Of a stretch of DNA of 64,000 nucleotides, positions 36,018 through 45,509 are shown in pieces; position 1 is the first letter of the stretch; each line of letters opens with the position of its first letter. The notes beneath the pieces are model-generated. The model worked only from the letters and a program-made list of their open reading frames with translations, made no database searches and had not been told where the DNA came from. Source of the DNA: Streptomyces sp. NBC_01451 (GTDB taxonomy: Bacteria; Actinomycetota; Actinomycetes; Streptomycetales; Streptomycetaceae); assembly GCF_036227485.1 (NCBI RefSeq), contig NZ_CP109479.1, positions 9,424,001 to 9,488,000 of the forward strand, written 5' to 3'. The position numbers were made by a program, and so were the translations under genes.

Positions 36018-37144
36018 AGCGCCTTGAACTGCGCCTGGTAGTCCTCGACGATCGGGAAGTCGCCGTCGGCCGAGGGCAGGTTGTCCTTGGTGACGAGCAT
36101 GTTGGGCAGCGCCGCCGCCTGGTCCACCTCCATGGACTGGCCGGTGAAGTGCCGGGCCAGCGCGTCGGCCTGGAGCCAGGCCGTCTCGTGCGAGTTCAGT
36201 GCCATCGCGCCGTCGGTGAGACCGCTCTGGATGTACTGGTAGTTCTGCGCGTCACCGACGTTGACGAGGATGTGCTTGCCGGTGACGCCGGCGGTCTTCA
36301 GCGCGGCCGGTACACCCACGTTGAGCAGACCGAGGGAGAACACGACATGGGTGACCTTCGGGTGCGACCGGAGGTACGACACCACGCGGTCCGGCATGTC
36401 CTTGCCCACCGAGGTGATCGGCACGTCGACGTTGTCCAGCGCGCAACCGTCGCACCACTCCTTGTACTTGGCGGCGAAGGCGTCCTTGACGGGCTTGAGG
36501 ATCGTGTAGGCCGGAAGGTCGAAGTAGACGGTGTTCGCCTTGGCGCCGCTGTTCGCCACCACCCATGAGGCGAGCATCTCGCCCTGGGCGCCGACGTCGT
36601 CCGGCCCGTTCTTCAGCAGGGAGATGCCGTCGCCCGGCACGTCGTCGGCGTTGGACTGGAGGACGGGGATGCCGGCCGCCTTCAGCTGGGCCAACTGCTT
36701 GGCGTAGACGGCGCGGGGAAAGCCGGAGGCGATGACGGCGTCGGGCTTGTCGCGCAGGGCCTGCTCGTAGGCGGCCTGGACGGACTCCGGGGTGCCCTGG
36801 GTGGCGACCTGCTTGACCTGCCAGCCGAGTTCCCCGGCGGCCTCGGTGAAGAAGTCGGCGAGGTCCTTGCAGGACTGGACGCCGCAGAGGATGAAGTCGA
36901 TCTTCTTGCCCGTGGGGATCGCCTTGCCGACGGGCTGGGTGACGGAGATCGTGGCCGGCCGCTCGGAGGACTTCGCCAGGACCGCGCGGGCCGCCGACAG
37001 ACCGGGGGAGCCGGACGCCGCCGCCTGCGCCGAGTCGGCGGCGGGAGTGGTGCCGCCGCCGCACGCCGCCAGGGCGAGCAGGGAGGCGGCGGGGACGATC
37101 GCGGTGAGGGCGCGGCGGACCGCGCGACGGGGTCTGGAACTCAT
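36002..37144 (-). CDS. Sugar-type ABC substrate-binding lipoprotein
   Basis: A 380-residue lipoprotein: signal with RRAVRR, hydrophobic core AIVPAASLLALAAC and lipobox Cys at residue 28, then an Ala/Ser linker. The mature part is a periplasmic-binding-protein 4/RbsB-type fold with GKKIDFILCGVQSC, KPDAVIASGFPR, GIPVLQSNADDVPG and VNVGDAQNYQYIQSG blocks. Two cysteine pairs (IDFILCGVQSCK and KEWCDGCALD) are unusual and may form disulphides shaping the ligand pocket. First gene of the importer-ADH operon. Ligand unknown; the context suggests a cyclic substrate or its glycoside. Confidence 0.9.
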   Translation of the reverse strand: MSSRPRRAVRRALTAIVPAASLLALAACGGGTTPAADSAQAAASGSPGLSAARAVLAKSSERPATISVTQPVGKAIPTGKKIDFILCGVQSCKDLADFFTEAAGELGWQVKQVATQGTPESVQAAYEQALRDKPDAVIASGFPRAVYAKQLAQLKAAGIPVLQSNADDVPGDGISLLKNGPDDVGAQGEMLASWVVANSGAKANTVYFDLPAYTILKPVKDAFAAKYKEWCDGCALDNVDVPITSVGKDMPDRVVSYLRSHPKVTHVVFSLGLLNVGVPAALKTAGVTGKHILVNVGDAQNYQYIQSGLTDGAMALNSHETAWLQADALARHFTGQSMEVDQAAALPNMLVTKDNLPSADGDFPIVEDYQAQFKALWGLS

Positions 37145-37285
37145 CTTTGAGTACTCCCGAGGTGTGTCGCCTGCGCCGCCGAGACGGTCGGCTCGGTCAG
37201 GCGGACCGGTTCTGTGGTGCCCCGGGCGGGGACGCCGCAGGGCTGGGCCGGGACGGGCAGAGATCGTCCCGGGACGAGAAACTTA

Positions 37286-37303
37286 TGAGGCACTACAGCC
37301 TCA
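37286..37303. promoter_or_regulatory. Candidate operator between importer and Rieske operon
   Basis: TGAGGCACTACAGCCTCA is an 18-bp palindrome with 6-bp arms, in the 342-bp divergent region 37145-37486. Nothing coding is seen in that gap. The AT-rich ACTACACTCACTCTAAAGTT at 37450-37469 is a likely promoter for the Rieske operon. Confidence 0.45.
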
Positions 37304-37486
37304 AGTGGGTCGGAGTGTGACATGCCCCAGCGGGCTTGGGGAGAGGGTCTCCACGAAAAATTCCGGTTTTACGGTCGAACTGCATGGTGACCTCGGAAGG
37401 AGTGGGATCCCTCATCGACCCGACTGTTGCTCCGGGCCGCGACTGGTAACTACACTCACTCTAAAGTTTCTGTCAGAGGAGAGATG

Positions 37487-38893
37487 ATGGACGAAACGTC
37501 GGAGCCGCCCACTGCGCGGTGCCCCGGGCCCAGCGTCCAGGACTACCTCGACCAGGACAGCCGCCCCGTTCCCCCCGCTCTGCGGTACGAGCGCAACGAC
37601 CACCTGGGCAGCGAGGACATCGACCACGCCCGCTTCACGTCCCGCGAGTGGGCCGAGCGCGAGATGCGGCAGGTCTGGCGGCGCGTCTGGCAGTTCGCCT
37701 GCCTGGAGAGCGAGATCCCCGAGGTCGGCGACCACGAGGTCTACGAGATCGGCGACGACTCCCTCATCGTCGTCCGCACTGCCCCCGACGAGATCCGCGC
37801 CTACGTCAACGTCTGCCTGCACCGTGGACGCAAACTGCGCACGAGCGGCGGCAACGTCGGCGAGTTCCGCTGCTCCTTCCACGGCTTCGCCTGGAACCTC
37901 GACGGCACCATGCAGACCCCGCCCTGCGCCTGGGACTTCCCGCACGTCGCCCCGGAGAAGTTCTCCCTCCCCGAGGCGCAGGTGGCCACCTGGCGCGGTT
38001 TCGTCTTCATCAACATGGACCCGTACGCCGAGTCCTTCGACAGCTACCGCGGCACCTTCGACGACTACTACATCTGGCCGCTGGAGAACCGCTACAAGTC
38101 GCTGCACATCGGCAAGGTGCTGCCCTGCAACTGGAAGGTCGCGCAGGACGCGTTCATCGAGTCCTTCCATGTGATCGCCACCCACCCGCAGATGCTGCCG
38201 TGGCTCGCCGACGCCAACTCGCAGTACGACGTCATGGCGGACCAGCCGAACTGGAACCGGATGATCAACATCCAGGGCGCGCCCAGCCCGCACGTGGCGG
38301 ACTCCGTCACGGAGCAGGACGTCCTGGAGACCTTCTACGACTCACGCGCGTTCTACGCCGCCGCCCAGGGCCGTGACCTGGTGATGCGGGAGGGCGAGGA
38401 ACTGCCCGCGGTCCCGCCCGGGGGCACCGCCCGTCAGGTCCTCGCCGAGCGGATGCGCGTGCAACTGGCGGCCACCTCGACGCAGGACTTCTCGAAGACC
38501 CCGGACACCGAACTGCTGGACGCCATCAACTACTTGCTGTTCCCCAACTTCAACCCCTGGGGCGGCGCCAAGTCGAACATCATCTACCGGTTCCGGCCCA
38601 ACGGCCTCGACCCCGACTCCTGCACCGCCGAGATCATCTTCATGTCGTCCCCGAAGCAGCCCGGCGAGTTCCCGCCCCCGGCGAAGATCCGCTGGGTGCC
38701 GGAGGACATGCTCTTCGCGGACATCCCCGAACTCGGTGTGCTCGGGCCCGTCTTCGACCAGGACTGCGAGAACCTGCCGTACGTCCAGCAGGGCCTGAAG
38801 GCGATGCGCAAGCCGGGCATCACCCTGGCCAACTACCAGGAGAGCCGCATCCGCCACTTCAACCGGACGCTCGACCGGTGGATGGACAAGTGA
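37487..38893 (+). CDS. Rieske non-heme iron oxygenase, alpha subunit (A)
   Basis: A 468-residue aromatic-ring-hydroxylating-type oxygenase. The Rieske cluster ligands are CLHRG near residue 105 and CSFHGF near 125 (C-x-H ... C-x2-H). The mononuclear iron site is in the C-terminal half: WKVAQDAFIESFHVIATHP near 225 gives the two His, with a late Asp. The preferred start is the second of two ATGs (AGGAG 5 nt upstream). Its stop overlaps the next gene, a ferredoxin, by 4 bp, so electrons reach it through that protein. No beta subunit is nearby, so it is probably an alpha-3 type oxygenase. It is likely a monooxygenase, dioxygenase or demethylase; the substrate is not known. Confidence 0.92.
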   Translation: MDETSEPPTARCPGPSVQDYLDQDSRPVPPALRYERNDHLGSEDIDHARFTSREWAEREMRQVWRRVWQFACLESEIPEVGDHEVYEIGDDSLIVVRTAPDEIRAYVNVCLHRGRKLRTSGGNVGEFRCSFHGFAWNLDGTMQTPPCAWDFPHVAPEKFSLPEAQVATWRGFVFINMDPYAESFDSYRGTFDDYYIWPLENRYKSLHIGKVLPCNWKVAQDAFIESFHVIATHPQMLPWLADANSQYDVMADQPNWNRMINIQGAPSPHVADSVTEQDVLETFYDSRAFYAAAQGRDLVMREGEELPAVPPGGTARQVLAERMRVQLAATSTQDFSKTPDTELLDAINYLLFPNFNPWGGAKSNIIYRFRPNGLDPDSCTAEIIFMSSPKQPGEFPPPAKIRWVPEDMLFADIPELGVLGPVFDQDCENLPYVQQGLKAMRKPGITLANYQESRIRHFNRTLDRWMDK

Positions 38894-39204
38894 CCCACCG
38901 GGTGGCCGTCGGTCCCCTGGGCGTCGAGCTCGAAGTCCGCGACGGCGAGGACCTGTTCACCGCCGCCCAGCGGCTCGGCTACCGCTGGCCCACCGTCTGC
39001 GGCGGCCAGGGCACCTGCCGTACGTGCTTCGTCCAGGTCGAGGAGGGCGCGGAGAACTGTTCCCCGGTGGGCCCGCTGGAACGCGAGGGCATCGAGGCCC
39101 TGCGCAGACCGCTGGACGGCCTGACCCGGCTCGCCTGCCGGCTCAGGGTCGAGGGCCCGGTGACCGTGACCAAGCGCGGCGTGCGCCGCCGAGTGCAGGA
39201 GTGA
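38890..39204 (+). CDS. 2Fe-2S ferredoxin, adrenodoxin-type spacing
   Basis: A 104-residue ferredoxin with ligands C37-x5-C43-x2-C46 (CGGQGTCRTC) and a final C83 in RLACRL. The five-residue first gap is that of adrenodoxin/bacterial-type rather than plant-type ferredoxins. The GTG start overlaps the oxygenase stop (GTGA), which makes it the dedicated electron donor of oxygenase A. The reductase feeding it is not adjacent; the PDR-type protein at 24734 has its own cluster, so an unlinked ferredoxin reductase is likely. Confidence 0.9.
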   Translation: MTHRVAVGPLGVELEVRDGEDLFTAAQRLGYRWPTVCGGQGTCRTCFVQVEEGAENCSPVGPLEREGIEALRRPLDGLTRLACRLRVEGPVTVTKRGVRRRVQE

Positions 39205-39211
39205 GGCCCCC

Positions 39212-39427
39212 ATGTCCAAGCAAGTGATCCACCCGCTGACCGGCCAGGTGTACCGGCTCACCGAGGACGGACTGGTCGAGGTGACCGATCCCGGGACAGG
39301 GGCGCAGGGCGTCTTCGACTTCCAGGCCCGCTGGCAGTCGGGCGAACTGCGCCACGCCGACCTCCAGATGGCCGGCTGGGTCGGGCGTCTCGCCCAGCGG
39401 CGTACGCCTCCGCAGCCGGAGCAGTGA
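39212..39427 (+). CDS. Small conserved-looking protein, 71 aa
   Basis: A 71-residue protein in the oxygenase operon, 7 bp after the ferredoxin and 4 bp before the next oxidoreductase, which argues that it is real. Sequence features: a beta hairpin IHPLTGQVYRLTEDGLVEVT, then FDFQARWQSGELRHADLQMA, a helix and a basic/Pro tail. No cysteine or metal motif. I do not recognise the family; an accessory or small-subunit role for oxygenase A is possible but is inference from position. GAGG lies 6 nt before the ATG. Confidence 0.65.
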   Translation: MSKQVIHPLTGQVYRLTEDGLVEVTDPGTGAQGVFDFQARWQSGELRHADLQMAGWVGRLAQRRTPPQPEQ

Positions 39428-39431
39428 TCCC

Positions 39432-40456
<1,025 letters not shown>

Positions 40457-40460
<4 letters not shown>

Positions 40461-40510
40461 AACGGCTGATGCGGCGCACCCCATCGGGTGCGCCGCATCA
40501 GCCGTTTCAG
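40457..40510. terminator. 25-bp perfect bidirectional terminator containing both stop codons
   Basis: Arms 40457-40481 and 40486-40510 are perfectly complementary (arm ends CTGAAACGG / CCGTTTCAG) around a CATC loop. The TGA of the MDR gene (40458-40460) and that of the convergent ABM gene (40507-40509) both lie inside the stem. Confidence 0.85.
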
Positions 40511-40830
40511 CGCATGGGCCGGGACTCGGCGACCGTATGGACCTCCAGCGAGACGCCCACCCGGGTCAGCCCGGCCGACGCCGCCCTGAACTCCTTGATG
40601 TGCGGGGTGCCGAAGTGCTCGTCGAGGGCCTGTTGAGAGACCCACCGCTCGTACACCCGGATGCGCCGCTCGTCGCCGGGGTCCGCCGTCATGGCGTAGT
40701 CGAGACAGCCGGGCTCCCGCTCGCGGGTCCGGTGCCCCAGTGCGACGAGATGGCCCAGCATCGCGTCGCGGTCGCCGGGCCCGTAGTCCATCCAGCCGGC
40801 GACGATGATTTCCTCAGCCACGGGAGTCAC
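40507..40830 (-). CDS. Antibiotic-biosynthesis-monooxygenase-like (ABM) domain protein
   Basis: A 107-residue dimeric alpha/beta-barrel protein: IIVAGWMDYGPGDRDAMLGH, REREPGCLDYAM, RIRVYERWVSQQALDEHFGT and a final VSLEVHTVAE. These are ABM blocks, a fold used for cofactor-free oxygenation of quinols or as heme-degrading and accessory enzymes. It is last in the operon of oxygenase B, its SDR and the PEP-utilising protein. May oxidise a phenolic or quinol product. No activity is proven by sequence. Confidence 0.85.
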   Translation of the reverse strand: MTPVAEEIIVAGWMDYGPGDRDAMLGHLVALGHRTREREPGCLDYAMTADPGDERRIRVYERWVSQQALDEHFGTPHIKEFRAASAGLTRVGVSLEVHTVAESRPMR

Positions 40831-40899
40831 GGGTTTCCTTTCGCGGTCGTGACCGCGGGCCCGCCGCTGATGGGGAGACAGCGATGGGCCCGCGGCGTT

Positions 40900-42636
40900 T
40901 CAACTGCCGAGCGGCGCCGGGACACTGTCCACGGTGACCGTGCCCCGTTCGCCGTCGACGGTGATCACCATGCCGTCCCGCAGCCGTCGCGTGCCGCTCT
41001 CGACGGAGATCACGGCCGGGATGCCCAGCTCACGGCAGACCACCACGGCGTGGCTGTTGAGGGCGCCCACGTCCACGACGGCCGCACCGGCGACCAGGAA
41101 CAGCGGTGTCCAGGCCGCGTCCGTGATCGGCGCGACCAGCACCTCGCCGGGCTCCAGCGCCTCGCACGAGGCGGGGTCGGTGACCACCCGCACTCTGCCG
41201 GTGTACGTGCCGTGGCTGCCGCCCACACCCCCGAGCACCTCGCCCTCGACGGCCGCCTGAGTCTGCTCCTCGGCTCGTCGCGGCCAGGAGTCGATCTCGG
41301 TCCGCGCGTCGTCGGCGACGAAGAACGGCGGCTCCAGCTCGTGCAGGCCCGCGTACTCCTCCAGCCGCCGCGCGATGACGGGGCCGAAGGACTCCGGGGC
41401 TGCGACGTAGTCGTCGAGTTCGGTGTCCAGCAGCATCATCACGTCCTCGGGCCGGGCGAAGAGCCCCGCCTCGACACCGCGGCGACCGAGTTCCCGTACG
41501 GCCATACGGATCTCGTTGACGACGGTGACGCAGTTCGCCTTGGTGCGCTCGCGGGCCGGGATCCACAGCTGGGAGGCGTGCATGCCGGCGTCGAACATCG
41601 GCCGCGTCTCCTCGGGCAGCGCGGCCCGGATCTCCCGCGCCGTCCGCTCGCGCCCCTCGGTCAGCCGCGTCCGGCGGGCGGCGGGGGAGTCGTCGTCGGG
41701 ACTGTGCCGGATCCGGTCGACCAGGGCCAGCGCCTGGACGGGCGCCGTCTCCCAGGACAGGGCGTGGATGTCCCACTCGTTGGGGCCGCGGTCGCCGGAC
41801 TCCGCCAGGAACTCCTCGAAGGAGTCCCGGAACGCCTTCACATCGCCGGTCGCGGTGGCGAGGGCCTGCTCCACCGCGGCCGGGCCCCGGTCGAACAGCG
41901 CACTCAGTTCGGCGGAGGCCGCCACCTGCCGGGACAGCGTCCACAGTCCGGTCGAGGGGGAGGCGGAGTCGACGTCGCCGAGACCGCCGATCAGGTCGAG
42001 CACGGCGCCGGGGCGGTCCACGCTCGCGCACAGCGGGCCGAGGATCGCCGGTCCGACGGACGCGGGCAGCGACGACTCGACGTGCCGCTGGAAGGTCGTC
42101 TCCACCTCGTCCAGCAACGACCTCGCGTACGCGACCAGTTCGGCGCCGGACAGCCGCGCCAGGCCGGGACGCGAGCGGCGCAGGGCGCGCAGCCGTTCCC
42201 GGTCTGCGTCGGCTTCCGGGAAGCCGGCCTGGCCGAGCATCCGCCCAAGCGTCCCACCCGCCTTGGCGGTCAGCTCTTCGTCCTGGTCGTCCGGGTGCGC
42301 CACGTAGACCGGCGTGTCGGAGCGCTGTCCGACGAAGGCCGTGTCGATCTGGTCCGCCGTCTGGCCCATACGGATCCCGAACAGCCGCATGTGCGACAGG
42401 TTCAGGTAGAAGTAGCCGCCGAACATCCCGACGAACGGCGGCCGGGGACCGGCCACCTCCTCCTCGCGGTAGATGCCGAATCCGACGAAGCCGTTGCGCC
42501 AGCCCTGCAGCCCGCGCCCCCACACCAGGGTCCAGCCCAGCGGGCTGGCCGGCTCCGGCAGGGTCTCGCCCGCGTTGGCGCGGGTGTAGTGCGGCAGCCG
42601 CTCACTGCGCTGCCAGTCCGTGATCCAGCTCTTCAT
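40900..42636 (-). CDS. PEP-utilising phosphotransferase-like protein lacking the ATP-grasp domain
   Basis: A 578-residue protein. The C-terminal ~90 residues are a PEP-utilising mobile (phosphohistidine) domain: GRVRVVTDPASCEAL, DAAWTPLFLVAGAAVVDVGA and LNSHAVVVCRELGIPAVISV, in which the catalytic His is in NSHAV near 529. The 430 residues before it form a mainly helical substrate-binding-like region comparable to the middle of rifampicin phosphotransferases. No N-terminal ATP-grasp domain is present, so it cannot autophosphorylate from ATP alone; a separate subunit is expected. GGGAG lies 9 nt before the ATG. It sits between an SDR and an ABM gene under the oxygenase-B promoter. Phosphorylation of a hydroxylated substrate, as in phenylphosphate synthase, is a hypothesis. 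Confidence 0.82.
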   Translation of the reverse strand: MKSWITDWQRSERLPHYTRANAGETLPEPASPLGWTLVWGRGLQGWRNGFVGFGIYREEEVAGPRPPFVGMFGGYFYLNLSHMRLFGIRMGQTADQIDTAFVGQRSDTPVYVAHPDDQDEELTAKAGGTLGRMLGQAGFPEADADRERLRALRRSRPGLARLSGAELVAYARSLLDEVETTFQRHVESSLPASVGPAILGPLCASVDRPGAVLDLIGGLGDVDSASPSTGLWTLSRQVAASAELSALFDRGPAAVEQALATATGDVKAFRDSFEEFLAESGDRGPNEWDIHALSWETAPVQALALVDRIRHSPDDDSPAARRTRLTEGRERTAREIRAALPEETRPMFDAGMHASQLWIPARERTKANCVTVVNEIRMAVRELGRRGVEAGLFARPEDVMMLLDTELDDYVAAPESFGPVIARRLEEYAGLHELEPPFFVADDARTEIDSWPRRAEEQTQAAVEGEVLGGVGGSHGTYTGRVRVVTDPASCEALEPGEVLVAPITDAAWTPLFLVAGAAVVDVGALNSHAVVVCRELGIPAVISVESGTRRLRDGMVITVDGERGTVTVDSVPAPLGS

Positions 42637-42682
42637 GACCGAGGTCTCCCGCCGTCCGTGCCCGCCCCTGCCTGTCCGCCGC

Positions 42683-43474
42683 CTACCACTGCGCCGTGCC
42701 GCCGTCGACGCTGATCAGCGCACCGGTGATGCCCGCGCCCGCCTCGCTGGCGAGCAGCGAGGCGACCGCCGCGACCTGCTCCACGGTGGTGATCTGCTTG
42801 GTGGCGGCGTGCTCGGCGAACCGGCCCAGCCACTCCTCGTACGAGATGCCCTCGGCCTCCGCGGCGGCGGGACCCGCGGCCCGCATGAGGTCGGTGTCGA
42901 CGGCGCCGGGGCAGATGGCGTTGCAGGTGATGCCCTGGGTGCCGTACTCGAAGGCGGTCGCCTTGGTCAGGCCGTGGATGGCGTGCTTGTTGGTGATGTA
43001 GTGGCTGATCGCGGGCTTGTTGGCCTGCTTGCCCTCCACCGACGAGATGTTGATGATGCGGCCCCAGCCGCCGTCCAGCATCTTCGGCAGCGCCCGGCGG
43101 GTGCCGTAGAAGTAGCCGTTGATGTTCAGGTTGAGGGCGTCGTGCCACGCCTCGTCGCTGAGCTGGTGGATCGGGGCGAAGCCGGAGCTGCCGCCCACGT
43201 TGTTGACCCAGATGTCCAGCCTGCCGAAGCGCTCGGCGGCGAAGTCGGCGAGGCCCTCGATGTCCTCCTGGCTGTTCGCGTCGCAGGGGTGGAAGACGGC
43301 CCGGTCCCCGGCGCCCATCTCCTCCAGGGCCTGCTTGCCCTTGATCTCGGATCGGCCGCTGACGACGACCGTCGCGCCGTCGGCCAGGAAGGCCTCGGCG
43401 ATGGCGCGGCCGATGCTGCGCGTGCTGCCCGTGATCACCGCGACACGTCCGTCGAGGCTGCCCGTAGCCACCAT
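42683..43474 (-). CDS. SDR-family oxidoreductase
   Basis: A 263-residue SDR: cofactor site VITGSTRSIGRAIA near 14-27, NNVGG near 95, the catalytic INISSVEG near 145 and SHYITNKHA near 160. CPGAVDTDL near 190 and a final GALISVDGGTAQW are typical. GGGAG 6 nt before the ATG at 43474 fixes the start. It lies between oxygenase B and the PEP-utilising protein in one minus-strand operon. By analogy it may dehydrogenate a cis-dihydrodiol or secondary alcohol made by the oxygenase. Confidence 0.92.
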   Translation of the reverse strand: MVATGSLDGRVAVITGSTRSIGRAIAEAFLADGATVVVSGRSEIKGKQALEEMGAGDRAVFHPCDANSQEDIEGLADFAAERFGRLDIWVNNVGGSSGFAPIHQLSDEAWHDALNLNINGYFYGTRRALPKMLDGGWGRIINISSVEGKQANKPAISHYITNKHAIHGLTKATAFEYGTQGITCNAICPGAVDTDLMRAAGPAAAEAEGISYEEWLGRFAEHAATKQITTVEQVAAVASLLASEAGAGITGALISVDGGTAQW

Positions 43475-43503
43475 GGTGTTCTCCCGCGAGTCTTGTTGGT
43501 TGC

Positions 43504-44802
43504 TCACCTGGCGGCTCTGGGGGCTGCTGTTTCCAGGTGCTGATGAATGGTGCGGTGCAGGTGCTGGAGTCCGGGCTCGTTGCGTCCGAAGACGAACTCG
43601 GTCCCGTCGAGGGCCTTGAGGCCCTGCTGGACTCCGTAGGTGGTCGCGTAGTCCTCGTCGCGCACCACCTCGTGGAACCACTCGCCGAACCGGTCGGCGG
43701 CCTGGCGTTCCTCGTCGGTGACCGCCGGGTCCCGCAGCAGGATGATCTGCTGGGTCACCGACTCGGTCGCCGTGCGGGGGAGAACCAGGGAGACCGCGAT
43801 CTTCTGGCGCCAGCCGCCGGCGATCGCGAGGCCGGGGAAGAGCCAGTAGATGGGGCCGACACATTCCCCGGGGTCCCGCTGGTCCGGCGGCAGGTCGACC
43901 GCCTGCGCGATGGGGCGCAGGGCCGGTGCGATGCGCTGGTGGGGGCCCCAGGTGTCGTGGGCCATCATGTTGGAGAGGTTCGTCTCGAACACCGTCTTCG
44001 GGTGCAGCGAGGCGAAGTGGTACGTCTCCAGGTACCCGTCGAGGGTGACCTTCCAGTTGGGACTGGTCAGCGCGCTGGTGGAGTAGTGGTGGCACTCGGC
44101 GAGCCGCATGCCCTCCAGCAGGGGCTGAAGATCGCCCAGCCAGCCGTCCAGGTCGGGCTCGGCCGCCGGGTCCAGCGAGACGAAGACGATCCCCGCGCGC
44201 TCCCCGGCCGGGAGCCGGACGAGGCTGCGGCCCTCGCGCGGAACATCGCCGAAGGTCTTCTCGGCGTACACGCCCCGAAGCTCTCCGGCCAGGTCGTAGG
44301 ACCAGGAGTGGTACGGGCAGGTGATCCGCTTCGACACCCCGCAGCCGGGTTCGAGGAGCTTGGCTCCCCGGTGCCGGCAGGCGTTGATCATCGCGTGCAC
44401 GGTGCCCTGTCGGTCACGGGTGATCAGCACGGGGATGCCGAGCACGTCGATCGCCTTGTAGGTGTTCGGGCCGGGCAGCTCGCAGGACATGGCGAGCGGC
44501 AGCGGGACGCTCCGGTGGACGGCGTCCGTCTCACGCTGCCAGCGGTCGGCGTCGAGGTAGTTGGCGACGGGTTCCGTCCACTGGCCGTCCGCCTCGTGCG
44601 TGGTGTTGTCGCGGTAGCGCGCCATCACCCGCTCGACGAGCTGGGCCGCCTCCCGCCGCATCGTCTCGGACGCCGCGTCGGTGGACCGGTCCCGGCTGAT
44701 CCACGACGCGTACTCGGGGGTGGCGGGGGCGGCGGGTGCCGGGACCGGCGACCTGCGCTCGGTGCCTGTTTCCCGAATCCCCGGCGAACTGGTCTGGACC
44801 AC
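43504..44802 (-). CDS. Rieske non-heme iron oxygenase, alpha subunit (B)
   Basis: About 432 residues. Rieske ligands: ACRHRGAKL near 137 and CPYHSW near 158 (C-x-H ... C-x2-H). The iron site is in WKVTLDGYLETYHFASLHP near 250, with the two His, and a later Asp. This is a different branch from oxygenase A. The GTG at 44802 (GAGG 5 nt upstream) is preferred; an ATG 34 codons earlier is in frame but its leader is unlike the family. No ferredoxin follows it, so the PDR-type reductase at 24734 is the best electron donor. Operon: oxygenase B, SDR, PEP-utilising protein, ABM. Substrate unknown. Confidence 0.9.
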   Translation of the reverse strand: MVQTSSPGIRETGTERRSPVPAPAAPATPEYASWISRDRSTDAASETMRREAAQLVERVMARYRDNTTHEADGQWTEPVANYLDADRWQRETDAVHRSVPLPLAMSCELPGPNTYKAIDVLGIPVLITRDRQGTVHAMINACRHRGAKLLEPGCGVSKRITCPYHSWSYDLAGELRGVYAEKTFGDVPREGRSLVRLPAGERAGIVFVSLDPAAEPDLDGWLGDLQPLLEGMRLAECHHYSTSALTSPNWKVTLDGYLETYHFASLHPKTVFETNLSNMMAHDTWGPHQRIAPALRPIAQAVDLPPDQRDPGECVGPIYWLFPGLAIAGGWRQKIAVSLVLPRTATESVTQQIILLRDPAVTDEERQAADRFGEWFHEVVRDEDYATTYGVQQGLKALDGTEFVFGRNEPGLQHLHRTIHQHLETAAPRAAR

Positions 44803-44951
44803 GATGTCCTCACAATCCTCCCAGCCGCGAGCCGGTGACCGGCTTCTGAATGCGACAGCTGGGTTGTGTCCGAAACGACAACAGGACTTAGTGTGCTCTG
44901 TCAATAGAAAGTGTCGAAGTTGGCGCTCGATGTCGTATGGGGGTGGGTGCG

Positions 44952-45413
44952 ATGGGCATGACCCGGGCGTTCGAGGCGGGTGTGGTGGTGCGGGACCTGG
45001 AGCGGATGGAACGTTTCTACTGCGAGGTCATCGGCTGTCGCGCCGAGCGCCGCACACGCGTGCCGGACTCCGTCGGCGGCCCCGCCGGACTCGGCGGCGA
45101 GCTGACCGTGGCCTGGCTGCGGGTGCCCTCAGGGGGGTGCGTCAAGTTGATCCGTCCCCGGTCGGCGCCGGTTTCGGTGGATGTGGCGCCCTGGTCGGCC
45201 GGGCGTCCGGGGCTGTCGTATCTGACGTTCCATCTCGACGACATGGACCCGGTGTTGGCGGCGCTGTCGGCCGCGGGCGCCCGGCCCCTGTCGGACCCGG
45301 TCGTCGTCCTGGCGCGCGGCCGGCGGATCAGCTTCTGGGCGGATCCGGAGGGCAATGCCGTGGAGTTGGTGGACGGCCGGGGCGGCAACCCGGACCCGGG
45401 GCATAGTAATTAG
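44952..45413 (+). CDS. VOC-family protein (glyoxalase/dioxygenase fold)
   Basis: A 153-residue single-domain VOC protein with paired beta-alpha-beta modules: EAGVVVRDLERMERFYCEVI at the start, a mid SYLTFHLDDMDPVLAALS and the final ISFWADPEGNAVELVDG. Potential metal ligands are His in TFHLD and Glu in NAVEL, the usual positions of the second and third ligands. GGGGG 8 nt before the ATG at 44952 supports the start; the ATG at 44958 is close. Divergent from oxygenase B (149-bp gap with an AT-rich promoter). May isomerise a CoA ester (methylmalonyl-CoA-epimerase-like) or cleave a ring product; not resolved. Confidence 0.85.
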   Translation: MGMTRAFEAGVVVRDLERMERFYCEVIGCRAERRTRVPDSVGGPAGLGGELTVAWLRVPSGGCVKLIRPRSAPVSVDVAPWSAGRPGLSYLTFHLDDMDPVLAALSAAGARPLSDPVVVLARGRRISFWADPEGNAVELVDGRGGNPDPGHSN

Positions 45414-45414
45414 A

Positions 45415-45459
45415 GACGCTGTTCAGTAAGGTGCCCTAAGCTGGTTACTGTAGACCAGC
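45415..45459. promoter_or_regulatory. Promoter/operator elements before the 2-oxoacid dehydrogenase operon
   Basis: GACGCTGTTCAGT (45415-45427) matches GACGCTATACAGT at 58136 in 11 of 13 bases. GCTGGT-8-ACCAGC (45440-45459) is a 20-bp inverted repeat next to it. Both are 51 or more bp upstream of the E1-alpha start. Confidence 0.45.
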
Positions 45460-45509
45460 ACAAGTAAGTCCGATTGCTTGGCAACCTCCCTCGGACGAAG
45501 GGGCGGACG

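Noticed and set aside
45017..45388. Minus-strand frame opposite the VOC gene
   Set aside because: Arg/Ser/Pro-rich shadow; the plus strand has paired VOC modules.
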